From Gossypium raimondii (lineage: Eukaryota > Streptophyta > Magnoliopsida > Malvales > Malvaceae), in NCBI RefSeq assembly GCF_025698545.1, contig NC_068566.1:43317192-43381191 (forward strand): a stretch of 64,000 bases of DNA, given 5' to 3'. A program made the position numbers and the translations under genes. This document shows, piece after piece, positions 52,201 through 63,520 of this stretch (the first letter of the stretch is position 1; the number at the start of each line of letters is the position of its first letter). The notes below the pieces were generated by a model that was not told where the DNA came from, did no database searches, and worked only from the letters and a program-made list of their open reading frames with translations.

Positions 52201-53006
52201 GTTGTGGCTGCACGCCAAAGGAGACAGATTAAAAACAGGGTCTAATTATGGTTTTACTCCTTAGACTATGTTGGAATTTGATATTTAATCATTCTACTTT
52301 AATTTTACATATGATTGTCCTCTGATTTTATAGTGTTATTAGTGAGTCTGAATTGATAAGGTTGGTTAGTCAGTGACGGAATGTACTGAGCTCTCAAAAA
52401 TTTTGAAAAATTTTCATTAGGCTCTTCAAAATTTTTGGAAAATCTTATTAAGCCCTCCAAAAATTTGGGAATATTCTCATTAATTTGTTCAATTTTTTAT
52501 TGTAAGTTTTATTAGACCCCTCAATTTAAAAAAAAAAATAATTAGGTCTCTCTATAACTTAAGCCCACATTCCCCATTATCATTAACTTTTGAAAACTTA
52601 ATGTTATTATCAACTTGGACATGCTAATAACATTATAAAAGCATTATAAAAGCAGATGATCAAATTAAAATATAAAGACTAAATCCAAATTTGATAACAG
52701 TGGAGGGACTAAATCCAAATTAGACCAAAAATAGGAGAAAGGAAGTAGAGGATCAAAAGAAAATCAAATTTCATTTGATTCAAAGTTTTTTCCATGTATT
52801 TGAAGCCTCGAACATCGTACTCATATTATGTGGAGTGCAAATGTTAAAGATGTGATGTATGAAGAAAGAGAGAGTAAAAAATTACCAAAAGGGAAGCCAA
52901 GATTGCTCATCAAAGCTTTGTTGCATATGACAATGGAGACTGATGATGCAACTGACAGAAACAGGGCCCCAATCACACCCAACTGGAAGCTTGACATCTC
53001 TCCCAT
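49270..53006 (-). CDS. UXT1: UDP-xylose transporter (nucleotide-sugar transporter, UXT1-like)
   Basis: Exchanges cytosolic UDP-xylose for UMP across Golgi/ER membranes, feeding xylan and xyloglucan synthesis. Seven exons join in frame to 340 residues: 53006-52886, 52207-52023, 51784-51717, 51629-51497, 50573-50412, 50069-49803, 49356-49270. The Arabidopsis protein has a similar length. Ten hydrophobic segments are expected of the DMT/TPT fold. Diagnostic stretches are VASSVSIVICNKALMS (about 19-34), TTLTSWHLMVTF, GFNSIGFYQMTKLAIIPFTV, NTIQKRLNVSSTQLLYQSAP and GKTSPVTYQVLGHLKT (245-260). The C-terminus is a charged cytosolic tail with Lys-Lys residues (ENKKKQ and onward). ATG 53006 is chosen because the frame above it has no ATG before the likely leader splice site, and UXT1 proteins start MGEM. 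Introns 1 and 5 carry MITE-like repeats. Confidence 0.96.
50117..50352. mobile_element. Fold-back MITE-like repeat in UXT intron 5
   Basis: The left end reads 'cggattatgattttagtctctctac'; the reverse-complemented right end reads 'ggggtcaaattatatttttggtccctcttta'. An inner pair, 'gtactttaatttgacataatt' against 'aattacgtcaaaataaagtac', also folds. It fills most of the intron. The flanks do not show a certain duplication. Confidence 0.5.
52238..52726. mobile_element. MITE-like repeat of the same family in UXT intron 1
   Basis: The left end GGTCTAATTATGGTTTTACTCC and the reverse-complemented right end GGTCTAATTTGGATTTAGTCCC form terminal inverted repeats. The inner phrases 'ctactttaattttacatatgattgtcc' match the copies at 24841 and 50117. 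The interior 'caaaaatttt' repeats make it longer than its relatives. Confidence 0.5.
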
Positions 53007-53350
53007 CTCTCTCTGCTCACTCAATCAAACAACATTATTTATATATATATATATATATCAGAAAAGACAGCTACATATATTGCATGTGCACTGCTGCAAT
53101 TTGATTCATAGTTGGTGGTTGATTAGCTGTAGATTGTTGTATTTGGATTCATTAGTGTCAGAGTAATGTGGGAGAAAGCACAATAGGTAACAATGGCTAT
53201 GCAGCATGAAAAAAAGTCAAAAGTAAACAAAATGTTACCTTTATATAAAAGAAGCAGATTCCCTTGGAGTTTTTGGAGCCCTGAAATTGATCTAAACAAC
53301 CAAAAAAAGTTTTAGTTTCATCAACCAAATTCCCACATTGAAAAAGAAAA

Positions 53351-53389
<39 letters not shown>

Positions 53390-55807
53390 AGACACCTTTG
53401 AAAAGAGTACAAATAAGTATACAAGATTATTTGCAGGGGGATCCTACAACTCCATCAAAATCACCAGCAAGTTTATATCTTTCTTACTAACAAACAGAAA
53501 CTGGAAGATGAGAGTTGAGAGTTGCTGCAGAAGCTTGGAGAGGGAGAGAGATGATTGTGGTGTTGTTTGAGAAAGAAGGCTTTTTAAACAGCCTGTGTTT
53601 TCACAGTGTTGGAATATGCTAAGAGGGTTGGTGCCTAACGCTGTTACAATTTGAAGGACGGCTTGTTTTACTTTCCAGAAGAAGCTGACCTTCAAGTTAA
53701 GCAAGAACAACCATTCACATTTTAAAATGCTGTTGCCCATCATATCATATGCCTACACTTCCTTTTCTCCGGAACCCGGATTTACTTAATTACTCACTCT
53801 TTTCAAAACCCGGATTCAGTTAGTTGCTTTCATCATTTCGGGTTGAATTCATTTTGGAAAACACTAACAACTCCAAAGAAAAACGGTTAAAATTTTATGT
53901 TACCACTAAGTCTCGATGTTAACCTCCCATCCCCTAAATTCTAATGTACACTTTCATTCCATAAAAAATAAAACCTACAGCAGCTCAAACTTCAAAAATA
54001 TGTCAATCAAATCCTCAAACAAAAGTATGTCCCCAATAAGGTCCTTTGGTTGGTGGTTTAGGCACTAGTGTTAACACCAACCTTTGCATTTAACGACTGA
54101 TAGAAGGATTTGATTGAATATTCAATTAAAATATTGTAAAATTTAAGGACAAGTTTAGAATTTAACCAATAGTTTAGAACGTATAGTGTAATTAATCCAA
54201 TTTAATTTTTATGAAGGTGACATGCATTATTTACTCCAACTGATTGATGTACTTTAAGCTTTCAAAACTAGTGGTATCCTTAATTCATCCTGTTAAAATT
54301 CAGTTTCTTTTTTACCCTAATATGATTGAAACAAATCGAAACTTATCGGTTTCCATTTTTTTTTATCTCCCTTCCTCTAGATTAGTGTTTAAATGATCCT
54401 TAGGACACAAGCCAGGAAGGTGAAGATGAACAAATTTTTTTTCTTCTTAAATGAAAAATGAGGTACCTCCCAATGCAAGCAAAAGGGGCTTTGCCATCCT
54501 AAAACTCAATTGTGAGTTTGGTGATAATAAATAAAATTTTATTATTATTATAATAATAACTTCATTTTCACTCATGATAAAATAAAGGCCTTTCCACCAA
54601 CCATGCACAAAAAAAAAAAAAACCTCCTTTGGACCCCCCATTGGTTAATGTCACTAGGACCTAGGGTTTGACCAAAAATCATCAACAACAGAAAATTCTG
54701 CTGTTGGGGGGGTGGGGGGTGTTGATGATGGAGAAGAATATTCATACTTTTTTATACTGTGTTTTGCTGTGTTGGGTATAAATATATGATAGCTCAACTT
54801 CCTTGAAAAGATGTTTAGTAGTTAGCATTATTATATACTCTGAATAATTGGTGGAATTGTAGTGCTTGAATTTGAGGTTTGATTTATGTATTTTAATTTA
54901 GTACAAATTGATATAAATAAAATAAAAGGATCAAATTATGTCAGGGATTAAATCTCAAATTTGAATATAATATAGGGACCTTAATCAAACTTGACTTAAA
55001 TAATTTGATCAACTTAATCTCATTTTGTTCTCTCTCTTTTACCTGTATTTGCAAGATCCACAAGGAATTTACTCAGTTTCAGGATCAAATCCTAGTTTTA
55101 CTGCTAATTAGTTGCAGAATATTCTTTATTTCCAAGTATCAATGAGGTTCAAATGTCAAACTTTAAATGCAAACAGCAGTTGACAGATCAATGTTTCATT
55201 ACAAGACAACCTTCTCTTCCCTTTTGGTCAAATTATGAATTTTGATCCTTCTACTAAATCCCAAATTTAAGCATGGTAAAGGGGCCAAAACTATAATTTT
55301 ACCTTCCGTTTTGTCTGTTGTGTTGTCCTTTTGAACTAATGATGATAATAGGGTCAAAAGAAATGAGGTATTTTGATGAAATCAGCTGCAAGCTCTTCCT
55401 TGCCTTATAAAACCCAATAATGACAACAATAACTTAACTGATGATATATCCCAAACATACATACATTGAAATACAATGCAAAAGATGTAAAAAACAATGG
55501 TTTCATATCATTAAGATGAGAGAAGAAAATTTCTTATGGAATTGTTACAATCATCATGATTTTAATGGGAGACACCCCACAATTGTTCTTCGTGAGGAAG
55601 AACTGGTAAAAAAATAATTTACCCCCCGTTTTTTTTATCTGTAAAAGAAATATTAAGATACAAAAAAATGTGGGTTAGGGAAATGAGTCCACCCTATTGT
55701 AGTAAAAAGAATGTCACCCAAGACTTTAAGCCTAGCAAGTGAGATGATAGATGCACATATGAGGGTGTATTGGGAGGGTGGGGGGTGGAAATAATAAAAA
55801 ATTATCT
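53007..55807. other. UXT1 upstream region and intergenic space
   Basis: Directly above the ATG lies a GTGAGCAG sequence that could be a leader splice acceptor, then a TA run (53041-53058) and a GA microsatellite (53351-53392) typical of plant leaders. From about 53760 to 55800 no exon is recognised; the final part should contain the DUF707 3'-UTR. Weak copies of the intron-type 'ggattaaatctcaaa..' repeat lie near 54900-55000. Confidence 0.45.
53351..53392. repeat. GA/CT dinucleotide microsatellite
   Basis: Almost perfect GA run with one A-rich interruption. It lies about 350 bp above the UXT1 ATG, so it would be a CT tract in the leader or core promoter on the gene strand. Confidence 0.85.
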
Positions 55808-58800
55808 TTATCCTTTGCCACGCTGAGCAACGTATGCCAAGTCGGCATTCACGAGTCGCTTCTGAAACATCGCCCACTCGATTTTGCTCCTTATTCGGAC
55901 CTGCGCATGGAGAAGAAAAGAAGTATGTTAGTTGGTTTTAAGACTTCATATTTAGTACCTACACCATGCAAAGACATTTGGAGGCCAAAAAAGGCTAAAA
56001 GGTATAAAAAATTGATGTCGAAATTCATCAAATATGCATACCGCATCCCGGGGAGATATCCCACCGAGCGTCCCGCCCTGAAATTTGAAAGAAGTCATTG
56101 TGCTGAGGTTATAATCATGATGGCCATAAAAAAACATGTATGAGTATGAATGAAGCATAAAAATGCCGAAGTAATAGATCAAAAGCTAAAGTTCTCCATC
56201 CATGCTTACCACTCGGGATATCAGATATAGATCAAACGCTATGTTCACACAATCGATAATTCACATAAACATCCAAGGAAAATATATGGGGATATAAACC
56301 ACAACATTTTTCATCATACATCGTGGCCAAAATATCTAGCAAGCTGATGAGGACTCACCTGGTTCCCGAGAGAACGAATCCCTTGATGAACAATCCACTG
56401 CGAATCTACCACACCGATTTTTTCGTGTGCAGGCTATGGAGAAGAAAATGGAAAGTTAGCACAAAATTAAATAAGAGGCCAAGATGAGGACTAGGAGAAG
56501 CCAGCTTTACATGTTTTTATTAGATGGTTGAAAGTGAAATCGCTTTCTCTAGAAAATTAACAGCTTTGATCGATTCTACAAAGTAGCTTCTTTGATGCTG
56601 ATTTTTCCGAATAAATTCTCCAATTCTCTAGCTATGTTACTTGGACTAAGATTTTAGTGTCAAATAATAGTTGACACGGGTCTGTTCAAGTTTTTTTCTC
56701 TGATCCCATGGAGGGTCATATTCCTATACCTATATCATGCTGCTTTGCACCAGAAACGAGTAATTCAAGAAAAGAAGAATGAAAGCAAAATTTGTCAAAA
56801 ACTACTCACTGAAACACATCTTCTGAGAGCAAAATCTAATCCCCAACCGTGCACCAAGTCATTCTACAAGAACACGAATCGTTAAGCATTTTGATATTAT
56901 AAAAAAAGGAGCTAAAGAAATTGCACCGAGTTATTAAGTAAAATTAAAACATTGTTGTATGCTCCTAATAATCCGTGTCTTCGTTCTCTTTCCATTACTC
57001 ACCCTGAAAGGTGCTAGTAACAAAACAATTCACAATTGTAATTTTCCTAAATAGCCCGAGCTAACGGCTAATAGGGAAATTAAACCTCAGATGTGCAATT
57101 TCCCACCAAAGGGTCGGACCTGGCAACAAGGAAACCGTTTGAAATTTGCCACTGCAACCTATCTAGTCAGTTAATCCGTGAGAAAGTAAATATTCTAAAC
57201 AATGTGGACAAAGCCTACAAAATCCTTAAGCACCACTTTTACCTGAATCAAATACCATACACATCGCCAAGCTTCCTGAGAAAATACAGGCGCCATGATT
57301 TCCACGAAACTGAAAGAAAGTAAACAGTATTAAACGCACCAAGGGAAAGGAAGACATCCGGTTCAAGGAACGTTTAACAGTGAAGTGCATTAAAATTTCA
57401 CAGATCAAGGATATTACAGCTCGTGCATTATGATTTTCCAGACAGACATGATTCCCGTTTTTCAGAATTTAACAAGTCAATCCAAATTAATGATTTCGGA
57501 GCCAATTTGAACATGCTCACTAACACAGTATTAAATTGTAAAATTCATAAGAGAGAGACAGGGGGAGAGGCAATACGCAGCACATGGTGGAAAATGTGGA
57601 TCGCTACACCAGCCAGGTTTCTCCTCGGTAAACCTGTGAACCAAGTCGAAACGCAGAACTTCAAGGTAAAAAAAAGGCATGACTTTTTATGATGGGTAAA
57701 GTAATTGCAGAGAGAGCCTACTTGTGAACTTCTTGGTCTTCTCTCCTCTTTGTCATCTGCCATGTGAGTCCGACATTGGGCTCCAAACCTGGTTGTGAGA
57801 TCTCCAGGTCGTGTTTCTTGACCAGTTCTATATATCTGGTAACATGTGCAGAGGAAATTAGAAAGGGAAATATAAATGTCGAAATTAAGCTTAAAATATG
57901 ACCAACCTCTCTGCATTGAAGTTTTCAACTCCTAGATCTTCATCCCATATGAAAATATATTCGTAAGCAGCTACAATATCTGGATGCAAAAACCTTTTTG
58001 CAAACCACCTGATAGACACACACACATGTGCGCACGAGCAGGGAAGCAAAATTATTGTCGGCTTGAATGACCTTTAAGTGTTAAGCTAATCTAACAAGGG
58101 AGGACTAAAATTAAGAGATGTAAGGAATAGAGAAAGGTGTAGTGTCTTAAAAACTAACCATTTCGTTTGTTTCCTTGCACTAACATGGATTGCAGTCTTT
58201 GACCACTCCAATCGGTCCCATTCAGTGGTCCGACCATCATAATGAAAAAGCATTATTTGAAAATCCTCAGAAAACTACCTCAACATATAAGAATACACAA
58301 GTGTCAGTAACTTCTGAAAGCTAAAACCGGGGGAGGGGGTGTGAAGAAATGATGGAACGGTCCCATTGTCAAACCTTTTTAACACATTTATCAATATTAT
58401 TCATCTGACCAATACCAACTGTAAATGTTACTAAATACTTTGGTTTCTTCTTTAGATCCTGCAATTTCAAGGAAAAATCATGATAAGAGAGACACTTATT
58501 AACCGAGAACAAAGAGACGCATTGAAGTATATTTTAGCATGCCGCAATGCATATGTTTCCGAGCTGACAATGATAGTGATATAGTGCCAAAATGGCCCTA
58601 ATGCATCGGAACCTTTTCTAGCGGAAATAACACAATATGCTGCATGTAAACATTCCTCAAAGATGTTTTATGACACTTCTATGTAAATAGTACTTAAAGC
58701 ATCATACCTGACTAGGTTCACCCCATAATCTGCGCAGGTAAAGATCGGTCTCTGGTACAACAATTGCTGGTGGTAATGTTTCTGCACCATGAGGATTTGT

Positions 58801-59512
58801 TGGAACATATATCTGGGAGAACATAGAAGCAGAAAACAATTAAAGAGAAGGACCAAAACCGAACACTGTGCCGTAATTCTGAACAAAGAGCACTGCTCCA
58901 CACAAGAAGCCATGAAAACAGAATATAATGGTTCAAGAACATGGGGGTAAACAAAACTCTCCCTGATCATTCAAAAACGTATAATCTGAAGAGCATCAAT
59001 AAAATGTTTTCCACTTACAAATAACAAAAGATTAATCAACAGGCACCTTATAAATATTGGCTCGAGATGATTCAGAAGATCCGACCATATAGAATTGTTT
59101 GCTTTCAGATGAGGCTCCACCAACTGACGGGCCGAGGCTTAAAGGAAAGTTTCGAATCTGAAGGGATTAGAAGTAAATCATACAGATGATAGATCAACTA
59201 CAGGCGTAGCTAGATATAAATTAAGGCAAACATACCTTGTAAAGGGAAACTGATGGAAAGGAAACACCAACAAAAAATCCAAAAACAGCTCCGATAACGG
59301 CTGTGATAATGAGCCTGGGACTACAATTTTTCCTGCAAAATACACTGCAAAGCATCGAAATAGTGTAGTAAATGGGGTCATCAGAATTTGTCATCATAAG
59401 CAATAAACCAAAAATCTTTTGCCAAGTGAAGACACATAAGACCGAGGTCAGGTTCAAGTACACCAACATTTTCTAATAGCTAAAAACAACAGTATCCTAA
59501 CCTGCGGTACAT
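55808..59512 (-). CDS. DUF707 family protein, type II membrane-anchored
   Basis: Plant-specific family of unknown biochemical function, glycosyltransferase-like in appearance. Fourteen exons join in frame to 373 residues: 59512-59502, 59332-59236, 59157-59047, 58812-58708, 58458-58375, 58274-58159, 58008-57907, 57835-57722, 57633-57577, 57309-57243, 56863-56810, 56433-56359, 56077-56042, 55900-55808. The start exon encodes only MYR plus two bases; a TGA lies upstream in frame and no other ATG intervenes. Residues 10-32 form a signal anchor (LIITAVIGAVFGFFVGVSF). Family marks: VPTNPHGAETLPP, DLYLRRLWGEPSQDL, KPKYLVTFTVG, HVSARKQTKWWFAKRFLHPD, IWDEDLGVENFNAER (DED at 196-198, a possible metal/nucleotide-sugar site), LEISQPGLEPN, LTWQMTKRR, PGWCSDPH..PPCAAFVEIMAPVFS, NDLVHGWGLDFALRRC and HEKIGVVDSQWIVHQ. 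Exon 13 is 36 bp and skippable in frame. Confidence 0.95.
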
Positions 59513-61744
59513 GGTGTCCGTATCAGTATGCTCTATTGCAGTCAATTTTAAAAGGCTAGATGCCCACAAGAACTGTCATATCTCATAAGCACCTTAGGAG
59601 CATTCTTCAAGAATACCAAGGCAAAGCAACTCTAAATCTTTAACCGAGCCAGACTTCTGATCCATACCTTCAATATGTGTTTAAAAAAGTATCAAACACA
59701 CAAAGAAAAGATCTACAACACATTTATGTTTCAAAAGAGTGCCTAAGATCATTCGAATATAACAAATTCGAGCCCGAAAGGATCAATAGAATAGAAATAA
59801 AAAGCCTCATCTACTTTCAACATGCTATCCAAGCAAGTCACCATATATAGTTACTGCTTTAACTTAACCAATGACTAAAATTTCAAGCTTTTAAAACCTA
59901 TGACATAGTTCAAGCACGTTCTGACCATTGCTTACTCCTAGAATGCAATGTGCTGCAAAACTATTAAATTTAAATAAAAAAAACTGCCATTTTTTTTTTT
60001 TACTATTTAAACTGTTTTCATCCTCCAAAATCATTCCTTTATGCTATTCCAATTTTGGGTTTGAACCATGTTAACATCTTTTACTCAGTATCATAATTTT
60101 TTTTTTTGAAATATAAAAATTCCAAATTGTTTAAAATAATAATAATAATAACCCTCAATTATCTAATAATTCCAAACTTGCTTTAAGAAAAAGATAACAT
60201 TTTATTATCTGCAACGAATAGAAAAAAAAATAAGCCATTCATTTAATTTACTGATCTCCATAATATATATATATATATATATTTATTAATCACATTGAGC
60301 AAAAACTCAAATGTTTAAACAAACAAAACATATTAAATTTAAGGGTCAAAAGTTAAAATACCTTCTCTTTCTTTTCTTTTTTTTCCTTTTGTCTGGTGAA
60401 TTTCAAATCCCAGGATCAAAGCCGAGAAGACCAAAGAAAAAAACCTAAAAAATTTAAAATTTTGACATCAAGTAATTACTTTTATGAATAAATAAACAAA
60501 ACCAATCAACAAAAAATTTCAAATTTTAACAAGAAAATGTTTGGTTTAGAAAATTGCCTGCGTTTTTTTGGTGATGATAAATTGATTTTATTCAAGAAAA
60601 AACAGAGAAAATGAGAGTTTTCTTTGCATATAATTTATTTTAATAAACAGAAATAGAAAATTTAGAGAAAGTTACACCTGGTTTTTGCTGTTTGAGGGGA
60701 ATTTAGAATAGAATTAAATTAATTAATTATACTTTAAATTGAATTAAATAGAAAATGTAAGAATTTTTTGTAATTTTATTGCAAATATTGAGTTTCCTAA
60801 TCTAAATCTTCACATTTAATTTTCTTTTTAAAATCATCGTCCGTTGGCTTAAAAATTACTAAAAAGAATAAAAGGAAAAACCAACTCCTTACATAGTTTT
60901 GGTATACTTATGAATTTGGTCTAATGTTGAACCACATCCTCTACTTTACAAAAAGCTAACAACTTAGTCCCTATACTTTAATTTGATAGGATTTTTAGTC
61001 TCCATAAATTACTCAATTTTTCATAAAATTAATATATAATTGAAATGAGTATAAACTTAAAACATTTAACATTTATTTGAATTATAATATAATCTAATAT
61101 AATATAATTAAAATTTAATTTTATAGTATTAAAGATAATTTTAAAATCAATTAAATTATAATAATTAAAATAAGTAATAAATAAAAATACATGATTCATA
61201 AATAAAATCAAATTAGTGTGTTCATTTTCATGAACTTATTTCAACAACATTAAAGAGCACATTCTCCTACATATATTTAAATATATTCACAAATAATATT
61301 GATGAATAATAAACGAAGAATAAATAAAAAATATATAAATAATTTAAATTATAAATAAAATAAGCACACAAATAATAATATTATTAATTATTTAATAATC
61401 GAACATTAAACTAATTTTAAATAATTTATTAATTAAATTTTAAATGAATATAAACAAGTTTAATGGGCTAAGCAAATTTTTTCATATTTAATTCATTTAA
61501 TAAACAAATCTTGTTTATAAATAATTTAATATTTAACAATTGAATATTCTTTTTATTTTATTAAGATTTTATATTTAATTAGGGACAGGCATTTTGTTTC
61601 CCGCTGTATGGTTCCGTTGATGTATGTATAATAGCAGCAGATTGAAAGCTATATCAAAAAAATTGTTACATTTTTTATTTTCATTTTTTTTTTCTCTGGA
61701 AAAGAAACAAAGAATATAACTAAAATAGCAATTCGATTTCCGAT
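59513..61744. other. DUF707 upstream region and AT-rich intergenic DNA
   Basis: The probable leader and promoter of the DUF707 gene lie at 59513 to about 60700, with a TA run at 60261-60281. 60890-61030 carries a 'tagtccctatactttaatttgat' phrase of the intron MITE family. 61030-61570 is extremely AT-rich. The part nearest 61744 should be the 3'-UTR of the GT2-like gene. No exons recognised. Confidence 0.45.
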
Positions 61745-63520
61745 TTAAACGATCTTTGAGCATTGCAGAGGCAGACCAGTCAGGTGATGGGCCGTCACGA
61801 TCTCGGTCGCATTATCGCACCGTAAAACGTCCTGACCGAGCTTGGCTCCGGCCATTTTCAGCCCTTTCAATGAAACAGGTTGGTTGAAAAGGTTAAGTGA
61901 TGGCAGCTTAGAAGCTGGTGGCAATTTTGCATTAGGCAACAATGGCCTAAAATCTTCCATCAACAAAGGGACCTCAAAATCTGTTTTGTCATGCCTAACA
62001 ACATTGTCCTTTGCACTTATATGAGCCCCGGGTTCCATGTGGTTCGTCGAAAAGCTTGACTGGTTCGGGAAATTCGGGTAGAGGCTCACGTATCCTCGGA
62101 GATACATCATGTCAATGAGGAACTTCTTCCATGAAGCTTGCCATCCATTGGTTCTGGATTTTGGGATTTGAACTGGGTTTGCTTTGGCATCTTCAGTGAA
62201 CCTCATGTTCATGTAAACATAGAATTCTCTCCAAAGCTTCGGGAAGAAAACCGCACCCCAACTGCACGGTAGCTGGTGAAGGTACGGTGTGTTGGGGTGA
62301 ATGCGTTTGAAGAACTCGGTCGGATTCCATTTCGGCCTTTCTTTAACGACTTCGACTAACCGAGGAGTGTAAAGAGAGATTGACGAGAGCTCAGGGAGGG
62401 ATATTTGAGGGTCATAATGATAGGCTAAGAGAGCGTATTTGATCCATAGGTAATAGTACGGCGAGACTTCAATATCATCCTCGAGGAGTAAGCCGTAGTC
62501 GTCATCAGAAGTGGGGTACCAACTCTCACTAACTGCTCGAATTAGGCCCCCTTGAATGATCCTCCTTCTTAAGGTTTTAGGGCCATGAGGCCACTCAAAT
62601 GAATCCACTAGTTTAATGGTAGCCTCATCCACTTTGCTATCCATGTTGAAACTAATAGGAACCTCATCTCCAACATAATATGCATCACTTAGAGATTTAA
62701 GAAGCCTCGTTAACGATTCGGCCCGGTTTTGTGTAATTATGTTGATCGAGATCCTCATCCGATTCCAATCTGCAATTCACAATGGACCACTAAGATATGA
62801 TTGTTGATCGGTTACATGTATCTGTGTATGTGTATATGTATATACTTACATGGTAATGCAGTTGATCTTAGATCGGGCATCCATAGAACCTTTGAGACCG
62901 AAGGTCTAGGTAAAAGCACAAGTGCGGTACCATTTGCATTTGTCTCGGACGCCATCTTTAGAGCTTTCTTCACATTCGAATCAGCGTCTGCCAATGTGAT
63001 CACCACACTGGGGTTATGGATCTTTATCAACCCTTTCATGCTAGAGTACACCACTTGCAGGACTGGGACCTCGGAGTTCGACGTCCCTGAGATCGCCCCG
63101 ATTTGCAAATCGAAAATCTTGAACCTTCTCTCTTTGCAAACCTGCTTAGGCCAGTTGAGAGCTGCGGCAGCATCTTCACAACTGCAGAAACCATCCCCAG
63201 AGACCACAATGTAAGCCTTCTTGCCGACAGTGGATCGGAACTTCTCGAGCAACGGCGTGAGTGCCTTGACCTCGTCAACCGAGTGAGCGTAAAAGAGAGC
63301 ATCGATCTTTTGAGCGTACATTGCAGCCCATTGAGTTACATAACCAGTTGTTAATGCCCTCCACCATTGATCATCTCTTACTTGAACAATGTCCTTGAAG
63401 ATCACAGTGGTTTCTGAGACATATGCAAGCCTATGTTCACTGTCACCCCATGTTTCTTTGTCAGTTGGGTCAACTGGAAGTACAAATGACCCTGCATTTC
63501 TGTATTTTTGAAGCTGATAG
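61745..63520 (-). CDS. Glycosyltransferase family 2-like protein, 5' end outside the window
   Basis: A plant nucleotide-diphospho-sugar transferase-like protein, known to me only as 'glycosyltransferase family 2' in annotation; substrate unknown. Two exons are visible, 63520-62850 and 62769-61745 (stop at 61747-61745), joined T|AT to give ..STALPYWNRMRISIN... The first visible exon starts after a TTTGTGCAG acceptor with one base of a split codon, so at least one exon lies beyond position 64000. About 565 residues are seen. The GT-A-like part begins with RISINIITQNRAESLTRLL. It includes SFNMDSKVDE and SDDDYGLLLEDDIEVSPYY (acidic metal-binding candidate), LPCSWGAVFFP and a conserved SFSTNHMEPGAH stretch. 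The C-terminus ends with TGLPLQCSKIV. Confidence 0.93.

Noticed and set aside
51513..52245. Plus-strand frames across the UXT1 locus
   Set aside because: They are antisense to UXT1 exons 2-4, whose protein matches the transporter family residue by residue.
61842..63354. Plus-strand frames opposite the GT2-like exons
   Set aside because: Antisense shadows of long conserved coding exons.
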